Shown in pieces: positions 1-8,438 of a DNA stretch of 33,903 nucleotides (position 1 is the first letter of the stretch; every line of letters begins with the position of its first letter). Made by a program: the position numbers and the translations under genes. The DNA is taken from assembly GCA_014728085.1 (NCBI GenBank), contig WJMF01000202.1, forward strand, positions 1-33,903. Direction: 5' to 3'. The notes under the pieces were generated by a model. The model was not told where the DNA came from, did not search any database, and worked only from the letters and a program-made list of their open reading frames with translations. Source of the DNA: Candidatus Zhuqueibacterota bacterium (lineage in GTDB: Bacteria > Zhuqueibacterota > Zhuqueibacteria > Residuimicrobiales > Oceaniaggregativiventaceae).

Positions 1-2
1 AG

Positions 3-74
3 TGGGCCCGGTAGGATTCGAACCTACAGCCTGCGGATTATGAGTCCGTTGCTCTACCATTGAGCTACGAGCCC
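3..74 (-). tRNA. tRNA-Met (anticodon CAT)
   Basis: The reverse complement folds as a complete 72-nt tRNA. The acceptor stem pairs GGGCTCG with CGGGCCC (one G-U), followed by discriminator A. The D arm is GCTC/GAGC, the anticodon loop is CTCATAA, and the T arm contains GGTTCGAATCC. The first anticodon-stem pair is an A-C mismatch. CCA is not encoded after the discriminator (CT follows), so it must be added after transcription. A CAT anticodon fits elongator tRNA-Met, or the tRNA-Ile whose C34 is modified to lysidine; I cannot separate these by eye. The CTCATAA loop occurs in both. Confidence 0.93.
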
Positions 75-78
75 GTTG

Positions 79-107
79 GATTTATGCAATATAAACCCTG
101 GTATCAA
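79..107 (-). promoter_or_regulatory. possible tRNA promoter
   Basis: On the minus strand a TTGATA hexamer (107-102) is followed by 17 nt and TAAATC (84-79), just ahead of the tRNA 5' end. The -35 matches TTGACA well; the -10 matches TATAAT at only three or four positions. The rest of the 75-221 gap is AT-rich and shows nothing else I can support. Confidence 0.3.
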
Positions 108-221
108 AGTTAATAATATAACAAAATTTTTCCAGAGATTCAATAGTATTTTTAACGGATTATTACAATCGGATAGCTGTCCCCGCTCAACCGGGTTCGC
201 ATTAACGTTTCCTCAATCTCC

Positions 222-1481
222 TTATTTCTCCCACTCTATTTTATTATTCGACTGGATCTCTTTCGAATAGATCAGCGTTGTACTGAATCCGGTGCGGCCA
301 TAGCCGCTGATCTCGAGCAAAATTTCAAAATACTCGGGGACCTTGCCATGGCGCCGCTGCAGCGACTCTTTTAGGATAGAAAGCAGGTCCGGTTCTGAAA
401 TATGCTTTGTGGCCTCATAAACCCCTATAAAATAAAAACCAGCGATGATCAATATATCATTATTGGCCGGGCCCGGCAGCTTGGCGATAAGAGCATAATC
501 GCGATTGTAATCCTTGTTGTAATTCTCATCCCGTACCATTTCCGGCTGATAAACCTTGTTTGCTTCCCCCTCATCCGATTTTATTACCACCTGGTGCGGA
601 TAAAGCGTATAGGAAAAATCGAGATTGGTCAAAAGTGTATTCAACAGCCCCAGAGATTTGTAGGATCCGATATAGACAATGTGATACTTTTGAAAATCAT
701 CCCATGACAATTGCGAGGAAATGACGAGCTCGACACTTTTATGAGCAGAGAAAAAGATAGGCAGCAAATGGTTCAGACTCCAGGCACTCTCCTTGCCCAA
801 AAACGCATAATCCCCGACCCAGATACTGTCGCTGAGCTGCGGACGGGATTTCACAAATTGGTTAAAATCATTTACCGAATTGATCTCCGTGTAACGGGCT
901 ATGATGGTTTCATTCACAAGCCCGCTTTGCATGGCAAAAAAGAAGTTATTTCCCGGAACGATCAGGGTCGGCATGTACGGACCGATCAAACGATGCCATA
1001 TGGGATCATCTTTGTCGACAATGGCAAACTCGTCGATACGTGACTGCAATCTTGTGTTGTGAATATACAAGGTCAAAACAAGAATAAAAAGAACCAAAAG
1101 TACCGACAACAATCCATACAGGGTCAGGCGAAGCTTTTTGGCCGATCCTGATTTTTTTGTCAACGGTAAAAACTTGACAGCGTAATGCCCTTTTGGTATA
1201 CAAAGCCGAACCAGATCATCGCGACCGTCGCTGAGATAGTATTTTTCCAGTTTTTCGCGCAGCTTGTAGATATGTACCCGTACCAGCGTATCTTCATGCG
1301 GATTAAAAGCAGCATCCTTGTCGAATACGTCGATGGCAATGGTGGTTTCCTTGGGAATCTCCCCTTTTATCGACTTTTCAACCAGATAGGTAAGCAATTT
1401 TTGGTTAATATCGGAATGAGCGAATTCCGAACTGGATAAAATCCTTTCCAGTATTTGTCGTTTACTTTTGTTATTGATCAT
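222..1481 (-). CDS. membrane-anchored winged-helix transcriptional regulator
   Basis: Predicted one-component, ToxR/CadC-like regulator of 419 aa. Residues 1-106 look like an OmpR/PhoB-type winged helix: the segment VRVHIYKLREKLEKYY (68-82) reads as a recognition helix, and IPKGHYAVKF as the wing. A basic stretch (KKSGSAKKLR) precedes one strong membrane helix at about 118-140. About 280 residues then lie outside the cytoplasm and probably sense a signal. There is no receiver or kinase domain, so it should act from the membrane. Similar wHTH-TM-sensor proteins are common in Acidobacteria and FCB bacteria; the sensor domain is not one I can name. The ATG at 1481 is preceded by GGTGAG. It is divergent from the pectin locus, so local control of that locus is likely but inferred. 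Confidence 0.75.
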   Translation of the reverse strand: MINNKSKRQILERILSSSEFAHSDINQKLLTYLVEKSIKGEIPKETTIAIDVFDKDAAFNPHEDTLVRVHIYKLREKLEKYYLSDGRDDLVRLCIPKGHYAVKFLPLTKKSGSAKKLRLTLYGLLSVLLVLFILVLTLYIHNTRLQSRIDEFAIVDKDDPIWHRLIGPYMPTLIVPGNNFFFAMQSGLVNETIIARYTEINSVNDFNQFVKSRPQLSDSIWVGDYAFLGKESAWSLNHLLPIFFSAHKSVELVISSQLSWDDFQKYHIVYIGSYKSLGLLNTLLTNLDFSYTLYPHQVVIKSDEGEANKVYQPEMVRDENYNKDYNRDYALIAKLPGPANNDILIIAGFYFIGVYEATKHISEPDLLSILKESLQRRHGKVPEYFEILLEISGYGRTGFSTTLIYSKEIQSNNKIEWEK

Positions 1482-1583
1482 ATCTCACCATATGCCCGGA
1501 GACTTGCGAAAATGCGGTGTTTAGAAGAAACCACTACAAAATATAACCGCCTTCAACTCAAAATGCAATAGATTTGTTTGTGA

Positions 1584-1611
1584 ATAACACTCTGTTAACG
1601 TGTTCTTAACG
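1584..1611 (+). promoter_or_regulatory. 11-bp-spaced direct repeats (candidate operator)
   Basis: ATAACA (1584), TTAACG (1595) and TTAACG (1606) start exactly 11 bp apart, one helical turn. OmpR/PhoB-type winged-helix proteins usually bind direct repeats with this period. The repeats lie between the divergent winged-helix regulator and the first pectin-locus gene, about 80-100 bp upstream of that gene's start codon. AT-rich -10-like sequence (TATTAT, TATATA) follows at 1614-1626. Binding by the neighbouring regulator is an inference. Confidence 0.45.
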
Positions 1612-1628
1612 GTTATTATCTATATATC

Positions 1629-1673
1629 ATGAATTGTCTTTTCTATATTATACACGAAAGGACGACAATTCAT
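1629..1673 (+). promoter_or_regulatory. perfect 10-bp inverted repeat / 5' leader hairpin
   Basis: ATGAATTGTC (1629-1638) and GACAATTCAT (1664-1673) are exact reverse complements. Inside, TTTTC (1639-1643) can pair with GAAAG (1656-1660) including one G-U, leaving a 3-nt bulge (1661-1663). In RNA this gives a roughly 15-bp stem only 13 nt before the ATG at 1687. No strong ribosome-binding site lies between hairpin and start. It may be an operator, a leader structure affecting stability or translation, or a terminator for readthrough. Confidence 0.5.
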
Positions 1674-1686
1674 TCCGGGTATTTCT

Positions 1687-3558
1687 ATGAAAAAATATTC
1701 TGTCATCTTGTTACTGTTTCTCTCTTCTTCAGTTCTGCTCTTGTTGGCCTGTTCAGACGGAAACACTCAGGACCGCTGGTGGCTGTCGCCGGAACTGGTG
1801 CCCGCCTGGGCTGAGACCGGCAAATTCCACACGGCCCGCTGGGATGGCGGTCCGATCGAGGCGGAAAAGGGCAGGCTCTCCGGCTGGCCGCACTGGCAGG
1901 AAGGCGATCCGAAACAGGTTCTCAAAGCCGTGAGCAGCTTTTACGGCAAAGAAACGGTTAAATGGGCAAAACAAGCCGGCCTTAACTGGCTCTGGGTCAC
2001 CTGGAGCGTGGGATTCTCACACAAAACCGAACAAAAACAATGGGACATTCTGCAATCCTATATCAGGGAATGCCATAAACACGGTATCAAAGTGACCGCC
2101 TATATGTCGGGAGCCAATATCTTTCACGAGGATGTGGCGAAACATGTGCCGGAATCGACAGAATGGTATGCGCTTGACAAAGAGGGTAATCCCATTCCTT
2201 ATGGTGCCGCCAAATATAACCGTTACGGCATCACCCGTTATATGGCCGACACGCAGCATCCCGACTGGTTGCCCTATCAACGGGTCCGGATTCGCAAAGC
2301 TTTGGAAGCGGGTGTAGATGGGTTTTGGATCGACAATATCGGTTCGCGAAAACACAAAAAGTCGATCTATGAATTGATCGATCTCATCTTTGCAGAGAGC
2401 AAATCGTTCGGCAACGTCCCGTTGGTCTGTTTCAATATGCACCGGGGCGCTCTGACGCTGGCGCGATATACCAATTGTTTATCAACCGAAGACGGCTATG
2501 AACCCGGATACTATCCCAATTCAAAAAACCACAATGAATTTATAGCTCAATTTGATGCCATGGAAAACAGACTCGAATTACCGGAAAGCGACCTGGTCTG
2601 TAACATCGGTATTCTTAAATACCAGTATGCGGTTTCTCAAGGATGGCGTCCCAGCAGTGTCGAATATGGTAAACGCCATAACGGCATCAGCCGTATGGTC
2701 GATGTCATGGCTCCGGAAAAATGGCAATTGAGCCTGGCTGAATGCCAGATGTTCCACAACAGCCTCGAACCCTATTTTGAAGGCATTTTCATGCGCGACC
2801 TGGTCGCCGGCGATGACTATGCCCATTCCTGTCTCGATGCCATGGGAACCTATAACAAATTCTTTACAACATACAGCCACTTTTATACAAATCCCCGTTC
2901 CCTGGCACCGGTTGCCGTTATTGCACCTTTTGAAGGAGGCACAACCGAACGCGATCTGATTACCTGGCTTAATCAATTATCGCGTTTTGATATCCAGTAC
3001 GATGTCATTTTTAACACCGAACTGTCAGCTGCTGTTCTGGAAAAATACAGGGTTGCGATTCTTCCAGCAAACGTCTATCTTTCATCATCCGTTAAAGCAG
3101 CGGCCAGAGAATGGCTCAAAGAGGGCGGAAAGCTATACGCTTTCGGCGACCGCCGGGCTCGAGAAGAAACCTTTCAGTGCCGGCTGGATTCACCCACCAC
3201 CGGAATAAAAAAAGGTATCATCCGATATTACGAGGATAACCTGTCTGCTGTAAAAATGGCCGATACTCTTAAGAGCATTCTGCAGCCCTCGGCGCTGTAT
3301 CAGATCGAGGCACCGCCATATGTTTTGCACAACGCGGTTTCACAACAGGATTCCGGCAGAACAATAATCCACCTACTCAACTATAATCAAAAACCGGTTG
3401 CGGATATCAGAATAGTCGTTAATCAGGCTACTCCGCAAAACGCGCGCATTTATTCACCGGATTTCAAGGCACCACAACTTCTGACCGCCGAAATAATAAA
3501 TAAAAAAATCGTTTATCGCATCCCGCTTGTAAAAACCTATTCATTTGTTGTTTTGTAA
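1687..3558 (+). CDS. secreted TIM-barrel glycosidase-like lipoprotein
   Basis: 623 aa. A lipoprotein signal ends in LLAC with the lipidated Cys at 22. Residues about 50-400 resemble the clan-A glycosidase-like TIM barrels sometimes called hypothetical glycosyl hydrolases or GH42-like: TAYMSG, then GVDGFWIDNIG with D216, then STEDGYEPG with E268. Residues about 405-495 look like the flavodoxin/glutaminase-like 'beta-galactosidase trimerisation' domain that follows such barrels (VAVIAPFEGG, then GGKLYAFGD). The barrel-plus-trimerisation order supports a glycoside hydrolase; the substrate is probably a pectic side-chain sugar, judged only from the neighbours. I cannot assign a CAZy family or confirm catalytic residues. 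It is the first gene of the plus-strand locus. The start is weakly supported by a ribosome-binding site but gives an intact signal peptide. Confidence 0.65.
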   Translation: MKKYSVILLLFLSSSVLLLLACSDGNTQDRWWLSPELVPAWAETGKFHTARWDGGPIEAEKGRLSGWPHWQEGDPKQVLKAVSSFYGKETVKWAKQAGLNWLWVTWSVGFSHKTEQKQWDILQSYIRECHKHGIKVTAYMSGANIFHEDVAKHVPESTEWYALDKEGNPIPYGAAKYNRYGITRYMADTQHPDWLPYQRVRIRKALEAGVDGFWIDNIGSRKHKKSIYELIDLIFAESKSFGNVPLVCFNMHRGALTLARYTNCLSTEDGYEPGYYPNSKNHNEFIAQFDAMENRLELPESDLVCNIGILKYQYAVSQGWRPSSVEYGKRHNGISRMVDVMAPEKWQLSLAECQMFHNSLEPYFEGIFMRDLVAGDDYAHSCLDAMGTYNKFFTTYSHFYTNPRSLAPVAVIAPFEGGTTERDLITWLNQLSRFDIQYDVIFNTELSAAVLEKYRVAILPANVYLSSSVKAAAREWLKEGGKLYAFGDRRAREETFQCRLDSPTTGIKKGIIRYYEDNLSAVKMADTLKSILQPSALYQIEAPPYVLHNAVSQQDSGRTIIHLLNYNQKPVADIRIVVNQATPQNARIYSPDFKAPQLLTAEIINKKIVYRIPLVKTYSFVVL

Positions 3559-3570
3559 ACCCGATCCGGC

Positions 3571-3582
3571 AAAGGAGGTGAT
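3571..3582 (+). promoter_or_regulatory. perfect Shine-Dalgarno-like sequence without an obvious gene
   Basis: AAAGGAGGTGAT is a near-complete complement of a typical 16S rRNA 3' tail, yet no ATG follows at a usable distance. The GTG inside it (3578) opens a 26-codon frame whose TGA (3656-3658) overlaps the GTG start (3655) of the next gene. This could be a leader peptide, a ribosome standby site or chance. Confidence 0.25.
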
Positions 3583-3654
3583 AAAGGCGTATAACGCACC
3601 ATCATTTTTGTCTACAATTCGTCGTAACTCCCAAAAAAAGAGGAGGAACCAAAC

Positions 3655-5169
3655 GTGACTGTTAAACAAATTGTATACACGCTTGTCGTCTGTCTGTTGA
3701 TTTTGCCGGCAGCAACAACCTGGGCTCTCGATGGCCATATTGAAACTGTGGATAACTTTGAATGGGCCGAAGGCGTTGATGCCAACGCCTATTACGATAG
3801 TCTGGTAGCAAAGGGATGGGAACCGCGTGAAAAAGCCGATGAAGCGGCAAACCGCCATCCCGATATTACCATTTCCGATCAGGCCATGGAGGGCAATTAT
3901 TGCCTCGAGATCACTGAACAACGCGATAGCGACGATTATATCAAATACTCCTATGAAAAACTACCGATGGGTTATGGCGACTGGTCCGAGTACAATTATC
4001 TCTCCTTCTGGGCCAAGGCATCCCTGCCGATCGATGCCGGCACCGGCGCCGTTAAGGTCTATACCCGTGACTTTGAAGATGGCTGGGGTAAGCTCGATCC
4101 GGTTACCCTCGGCACCGAATGGACCTATATTGTCTATGAGCTCTTTGAAGACAAGACCATGATCGATTCGCTGCGTTATTTCCGTATTTTTTGCCGTGGG
4201 GACAGAGATCTGGATTTGCCCTGGAAAATGTGGGTCGACAATGTTCAGGTCCATAAACAAGATCCTCGCGGCCCCGCCTGCCTCGTCGACGACTTTGAAT
4301 GGGGCGTCACCGTTGTACCGGATGACGAAATCGATAGTTTGCGCGCCCACAATTGGAAAACACGCCAGGCCGATTACGATTCGACCGAGGGCTGGACGAT
4401 CTTTCCGGATTACGGACTCTCGGATGATGCCTATAACGGTAAGCGCGCTATGGAACTCACCGCTGTTCGCGAAGACTATGATTATGTCAAATACAATTAC
4501 GAATACGAAGATGACGAGGGCGTTATGCATTACCAGGACCTCAGCATGTACAACTACCTCTCATTTTATATGAAAGGCAGCATCGTCATCAGCGATACGG
4601 TAGATGCCGCCAAGATCTATCTGCGCGATGCCACGGCCAGCTGGATCAAATACAGCACCTTGCCGGTGGACACCACCTATCAGTTCTATGTCATCGATCT
4701 CAACAGCGCCGCCTTGCCCACGGACAGAGAACAGGTACGCTATATTCGCTTTCACTGTTACAATCGCGATGAAACGCCAATTCCCTACTCGCTCTTTTTC
4801 GATGATATCTGGCTGACCTCCTGGGATCCGCGGCAACCGGATCAACCGCTGACCGCTGTCTCGAGTAGGCCGGTGGAAGAAAAAACGCCGCAATCCTTTG
4901 TTCTCGATCAAAATTATCCGAATCCATTCAACCCCTCTACCAACATTTCCTTTACCCTGTCCAAACAGAACAGAGTGGAATTGACGGTTTTTGATCTTCT
5001 CGGCCGCCATGTAAGGACGCTGGGAAATCAGGTCCTGCCCGAAGGCGAGCATCTGATCAGCTGGGATGGCACCACAGACAGCGCCGTACCGGCACCCAGC
5101 GGTGTCTATTTCTATCAGTTAAAAGTGGATAATCAAACTTCCACCAAAAAAATGATCCTGATCAAGTAG
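3655..5169 (+). CDS. T9SS-exported protein with two tandem carbohydrate-binding-like domains
   Basis: 504 aa. A signal peptide covers about residues 1-25 (ending TTWALD). Two similar beta-rich domains follow, at about 32-205 and 211-395. Matching landmarks are VDNFEW/VDDFEW, YNYLSFWAK/YNYLSFYMK, VKVYTRD/AKIYLRD, and W-VDNVQV/F-DDIWLT followed by DPR in each. They resemble beta-sandwich carbohydrate-binding modules of the CBM11/CIA30 type, an assignment made by look only. Residues about 412-504 form a T9SS type-A sorting domain (NYPNPFNPSTNISF, GVYFYQLKV). No catalytic domain is visible, so it is probably a surface glycan-binding protein. The start is GTG, chosen because AGGAGG (3641-3646) sits 8 nt upstream and the signal peptide begins there. 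Confidence 0.7.
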   Translation: MTVKQIVYTLVVCLLILPAATTWALDGHIETVDNFEWAEGVDANAYYDSLVAKGWEPREKADEAANRHPDITISDQAMEGNYCLEITEQRDSDDYIKYSYEKLPMGYGDWSEYNYLSFWAKASLPIDAGTGAVKVYTRDFEDGWGKLDPVTLGTEWTYIVYELFEDKTMIDSLRYFRIFCRGDRDLDLPWKMWVDNVQVHKQDPRGPACLVDDFEWGVTVVPDDEIDSLRAHNWKTRQADYDSTEGWTIFPDYGLSDDAYNGKRAMELTAVREDYDYVKYNYEYEDDEGVMHYQDLSMYNYLSFYMKGSIVISDTVDAAKIYLRDATASWIKYSTLPVDTTYQFYVIDLNSAALPTDREQVRYIRFHCYNRDETPIPYSLFFDDIWLTSWDPRQPDQPLTAVSSRPVEEKTPQSFVLDQNYPNPFNPSTNISFTLSKQNRVELTVFDLLGRHVRTLGNQVLPEGEHLISWDGTTDSAVPAPSGVYFYQLKVDNQTSTKKMILIK

Positions 5170-5184
5170 ACCCGGTAAATATTT

Positions 5185-5280
5185 AGTGAGCACGAAAGCA
5201 ACAACCTGTCTCTCCCCTTACAGAACGGTAAATTCTCATGGCCTTGCAATTGAACCGATATGGAAACTTTTGTGCTCACT
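5185..5280 (+). repeat. 14-bp inverted repeat before the receptor gene (attenuator- or MITE-like)
   Basis: AGTGAGCACGAAAG (5185-5198) pairs with CTTTTGTGCTCACT (5267-5280), 13 Watson-Crick pairs plus one G-U, around a 68-nt loop. The T-rich run ATTTCTTTTTTTT follows at once. Within the loop CCTGT can pair with ACAG. It may be a terminator/attenuator between the binding-protein gene and the TonB receptor, or a small inverted-repeat element. The T-run favours a transcriptional role. Confidence 0.5.
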
Positions 5281-5351
5281 ATTTCTTTTTTTTCGCATTA
5301 TTATTAGTTTATCAAAATCAGCAAAATAACGGGACTCCCGGAGCAAATCAT

Positions 5352-8300
5352 ATGAAGCGTTTCATCATTCTGCTTAGTATCATCACTCTTTTCGCTGCAG
5401 GATCAGTGATGGCCCAGAGAACGACAGGTAAAATCGTCGGTAAAATTATCGATCAACAAACCAGAGAGGCCCTGCCGGGCGTCAATGTACAGATTTTAGA
5501 AACACACCTGGGAGCGGCCACCGACATAGATGGCGAATACTTTATTTTGAATGTTCCGCCCGGAACCTATGATGTCCGTGCTTCTATGATCGGTTATAAT
5601 GCCGTGACCAAAAAAGGCGTCAGGGTCAACATCAACAGAACCGTATCGGTTGATTTTGACCTCGGTCAAAAAACACTGGAATTCGATCAGGAAGTAACCG
5701 TGGTTGCTGACCGCGAGCGGGTGCGCACCGATGTCTCATTTACCACATCGTACATCCAGTCAGATAATATTGAAATGGCGCCGGCGACCAGCATCGAAAA
5801 CGTTATCGCCCGCCATGCCGGCATCAACAAAGACGATTTTGGATTGCAGATTCGCGGTATGGGAGAACAGGATATCGCCGTCTATGTCGATGGGATGAAT
5901 TTTAACGACAACCGCAATGATCGCCCCTATACCACACTCAATTACGATTTGGTCAAAGAGATCGAAATCCTTACCGGCGGCTTTAGCGCCGAGTACGGTA
6001 ATGCCCGCGCCGGCGTTATCAACCTCACCACCAAAGAAAGCGCAAAAAAATATACTGGGTCTATCCGGGTGGAATACAGCCCGCCGGCTCTGAAACATTT
6101 TGGCCCCTATGCCTTTGGACCGGAGAACTGGTGGGATTGGGGCAGATTCCAGTATTTCGACCCCTCTCCGGATAAAAACAAAGACGGCGAAGCCGATTTT
6201 ATCGGCTGGAATGCTTTTACTGAAGACCCCGCACGCAATATTTACAATCTGACAGCCGAAAATAACAAAAAACTCTGGGATTATCAGCATCGGGAAGAGA
6301 TATTGCATTATGGCGATATCCCGGATTATACAATCCAGGGTACCCTCGGTGGCCCCATGCTGCCGAAATGGGATATGTTTAAAAACACCTCTTTTTATCT
6401 CGGGTTCTATCGAAAATTCGAAGCGTATGCCTATCAGCTCAGTAAACCCGGTGTCCTCAATCAAAACATCAATCTCAAGATCACCCAGAAATATGGAAAT
6501 GATAAAAAACTTTCTATTTTCGGGCTCTACGGCGAAGATCATGGTGCCGGATATAGGATCAACCAGCAACACGATTATATCCAGGATCCAAATTTTATCA
6601 TCAAATACAACTTTCTCCGCAGCGGTATTGCCAACACCCTCTTTGCCGTCGATAATATCTCCAATAACATCAGCTGGTTCAACACCTATATGGGCGCCAA
6701 ATGGACGCATATGATCTCTCCGCGCACCTATTACGATATCCGCGTTCAGGGGACCTATAAAAGCTACCGCGGCAATGTTCCCATGGAACATCCACGCGAT
6801 CGGCTTACGAGCAAATACGTCGATTTCTTTTTCCTCGAGGACCGCGACGGTGTCACGCGCGGCTTTCCGGCATTTCCGCAATATTTCAGTTACCATTACA
6901 AAACCTTTATTTACGATCAAAACGGTTACTGGCTGCACCGTCTGGTGGCATCGCGCTGCTATGATAAATCGCACATGTTCACCTTTGACGCCAAGCTGGA
7001 TTTGACCAGCCAGATTTCCAAACGCCACCAAATGCGCGCTGGTATCGGCCACACCTTCGACGATATCGATGAATGGCGGTATGCGTATGGTCTCGATTAC
7101 CGCGGTGAATTCGAAGGCGTCGGTAAACTCGACGACACACGCTGGGACGCTAAAATTCATCACGGTTATGCCTACGTTCAGGATAAAATGGAATTCCAGG
7201 GCATTATTGTCAACGCCGGACTGCGCCTCGATTACTGGAAACCGGTTACACCCATGTACGACATCACCGACAACTGGTCCAACAGCCATTTACTGGCGAG
7301 ACCAAGCCTGCTTAACTTTCGCGCTGAAATGCCCAAAAAAGACATCTCACTCAAATATCACCTCTCACCCCGCCTCGGCGTGGCACATCCGATTACGATA
7401 AACAGCAAAATTTACTTTAATTACGGCCATTTTGTCGACATTCCCAATCCCAACAACATCTATTGGGTACAGTATGGCTCGATCGAACGCATGGAAGCCA
7501 TCGGCAATCCCGAGTTGGGCATGGCTAAATCAGTGCTCTATGAAGTTGGGTATGAACATGACTTTGGTCTCTTTCGCGTCAATTTAAATGGCTATTATCA
7601 CGATATCCGCGACGATGTGCGCGAGGTCGATTATACCTACTCCGCCACTATCTATTACGAAACTTACCGCAATGATGAATACAAGGAGACCAAGGGAGTC
7701 GAGATCCGCCTGGAGCGTTATTTCGGCCGCTTGCTGCGGGGATTCATCAATTACGAACACCGCTTTACGGTTCGCGGCTCATTCGGACCGAACCAGATCC
7801 GGCCGGACGACCCCTATATCGAGCAGGAGAATGCAGCGCGCGAGGCCAAGAATCTGGCCCGCAACACCATCGAACCGGTACGAAATCTCAAGGCCAGCCT
7901 CAGTTTTCTGGCACCGAAAAAATTCGGCCCGTCGTTATGGGGATTTGAACCTTTTGCCGACTGGATCATGACCTGGGATTATTACTGGCGGGGCGGCACC
8001 AAATTTCACTGGGACCTCACCGGAACCGTTGACGAACACGTTCAAAACTGGAAGTGGCGCGATTATCACATGCTCAATGTCAAACTCAACCGAAAATTGT
8101 TCACTTCAAAACGCTTTAACGTCGAAATTTATTGCGATATTTATAATATCTTTAACATAAAAAACTTCAATATCTCGAAATACGGGGCCGGCCTCTCTGC
8201 CGGATCCTATACCACCCCGGGCAGTCCATCCCGTATCTTTGCCGCACAGGGCCTGGATGGCTCGGTGGAATTTGACAATTATATGAAACGCATCAAAGAA

Positions 8301-8411
8301 ACCGGCAAACAGCCCGGAGATGCAGTAGAATATCAATATATGCCCAAACGTGAATACGTCACCTACTTGCTGCCCCGTGATATCTGGTTTGGTTTTCGGT
8401 TCTCTTTCTAA
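5352..8411 (+). CDS. TonB-dependent outer-membrane receptor with carboxypeptidase-regulatory domain
   Basis: 1019 aa from the ATG at 5352. I chose this over an in-frame ATG at 5238 because it begins a clean signal peptide (MKRFIILLSI...VMAQ) and has GGAG 8 nt upstream. Residues about 25-105 form a carboxypeptidase-D regulatory-like domain (KIVGKIIDQQTREALPGVNV, then GTYDVRASMIGY). About 115-240 is the plug (IQIRGMG-like LQIRGMGEQD, YVDGM, EIEILTGGFSAEYGNARAGVINL). The rest is an outer-membrane beta barrel ending in Phe (WFGFRFSF). It should import an oligosaccharide, here presumably oligogalacturonide, using TonB-ExbBD energy. No SusD lipoprotein is encoded nearby, so it is not a textbook SusC; the next two genes may be its partners. 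Confidence 0.88.
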   Translation: MKRFIILLSIITLFAAGSVMAQRTTGKIVGKIIDQQTREALPGVNVQILETHLGAATDIDGEYFILNVPPGTYDVRASMIGYNAVTKKGVRVNINRTVSVDFDLGQKTLEFDQEVTVVADRERVRTDVSFTTSYIQSDNIEMAPATSIENVIARHAGINKDDFGLQIRGMGEQDIAVYVDGMNFNDNRNDRPYTTLNYDLVKEIEILTGGFSAEYGNARAGVINLTTKESAKKYTGSIRVEYSPPALKHFGPYAFGPENWWDWGRFQYFDPSPDKNKDGEADFIGWNAFTEDPARNIYNLTAENNKKLWDYQHREEILHYGDIPDYTIQGTLGGPMLPKWDMFKNTSFYLGFYRKFEAYAYQLSKPGVLNQNINLKITQKYGNDKKLSIFGLYGEDHGAGYRINQQHDYIQDPNFIIKYNFLRSGIANTLFAVDNISNNISWFNTYMGAKWTHMISPRTYYDIRVQGTYKSYRGNVPMEHPRDRLTSKYVDFFFLEDRDGVTRGFPAFPQYFSYHYKTFIYDQNGYWLHRLVASRCYDKSHMFTFDAKLDLTSQISKRHQMRAGIGHTFDDIDEWRYAYGLDYRGEFEGVGKLDDTRWDAKIHHGYAYVQDKMEFQGIIVNAGLRLDYWKPVTPMYDITDNWSNSHLLARPSLLNFRAEMPKKDISLKYHLSPRLGVAHPITINSKIYFNYGHFVDIPNPNNIYWVQYGSIERMEAIGNPELGMAKSVLYEVGYEHDFGLFRVNLNGYYHDIRDDVREVDYTYSATIYYETYRNDEYKETKGVEIRLERYFGRLLRGFINYEHRFTVRGSFGPNQIRPDDPYIEQENAAREAKNLARNTIEPVRNLKASLSFLAPKKFGPSLWGFEPFADWIMTWDYYWRGGTKFHWDLTGTVDEHVQNWKWRDYHMLNVKLNRKLFTSKRFNVEIYCDIYNIFNIKNFNISKYGAGLSAGSYTTPGSPSRIFAAQGLDGSVEFDNYMKRIKETGKQPGDAVEYQYMPKREYVTYLLPRDIWFGFRFSF

Positions 8412-8438
8412 CATCATCAACTGTCAGGAGTATGGCGA

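Noticed and set aside
3-74. tRNA as an integration site for a genomic island
   Set aside because: The tRNA 3' end faces out of the window and no integrase or duplicated tRNA end is visible.
3961-4530. 189-codon minus-strand frame within the CBM-like gene
   Set aside because: Low-complexity Ile/Val/Asp-rich translation mirroring the duplicated plus-strand gene; no ribosome site and no family resemblance.
5238-5351. Upstream in-frame ATG adding 38 residues to the TonB receptor
   Set aside because: The extension lies across the inverted repeat, would spoil the signal peptide, and has no ribosome site, unlike ATG 5352.
5760-7289. 509-codon open frame on the minus strand inside the TonB receptor gene
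   Set aside because: The plus-strand protein has a full domain order, signal peptide and ribosome site. The minus frame is a compositional shadow with no recognisable motifs or start signal.
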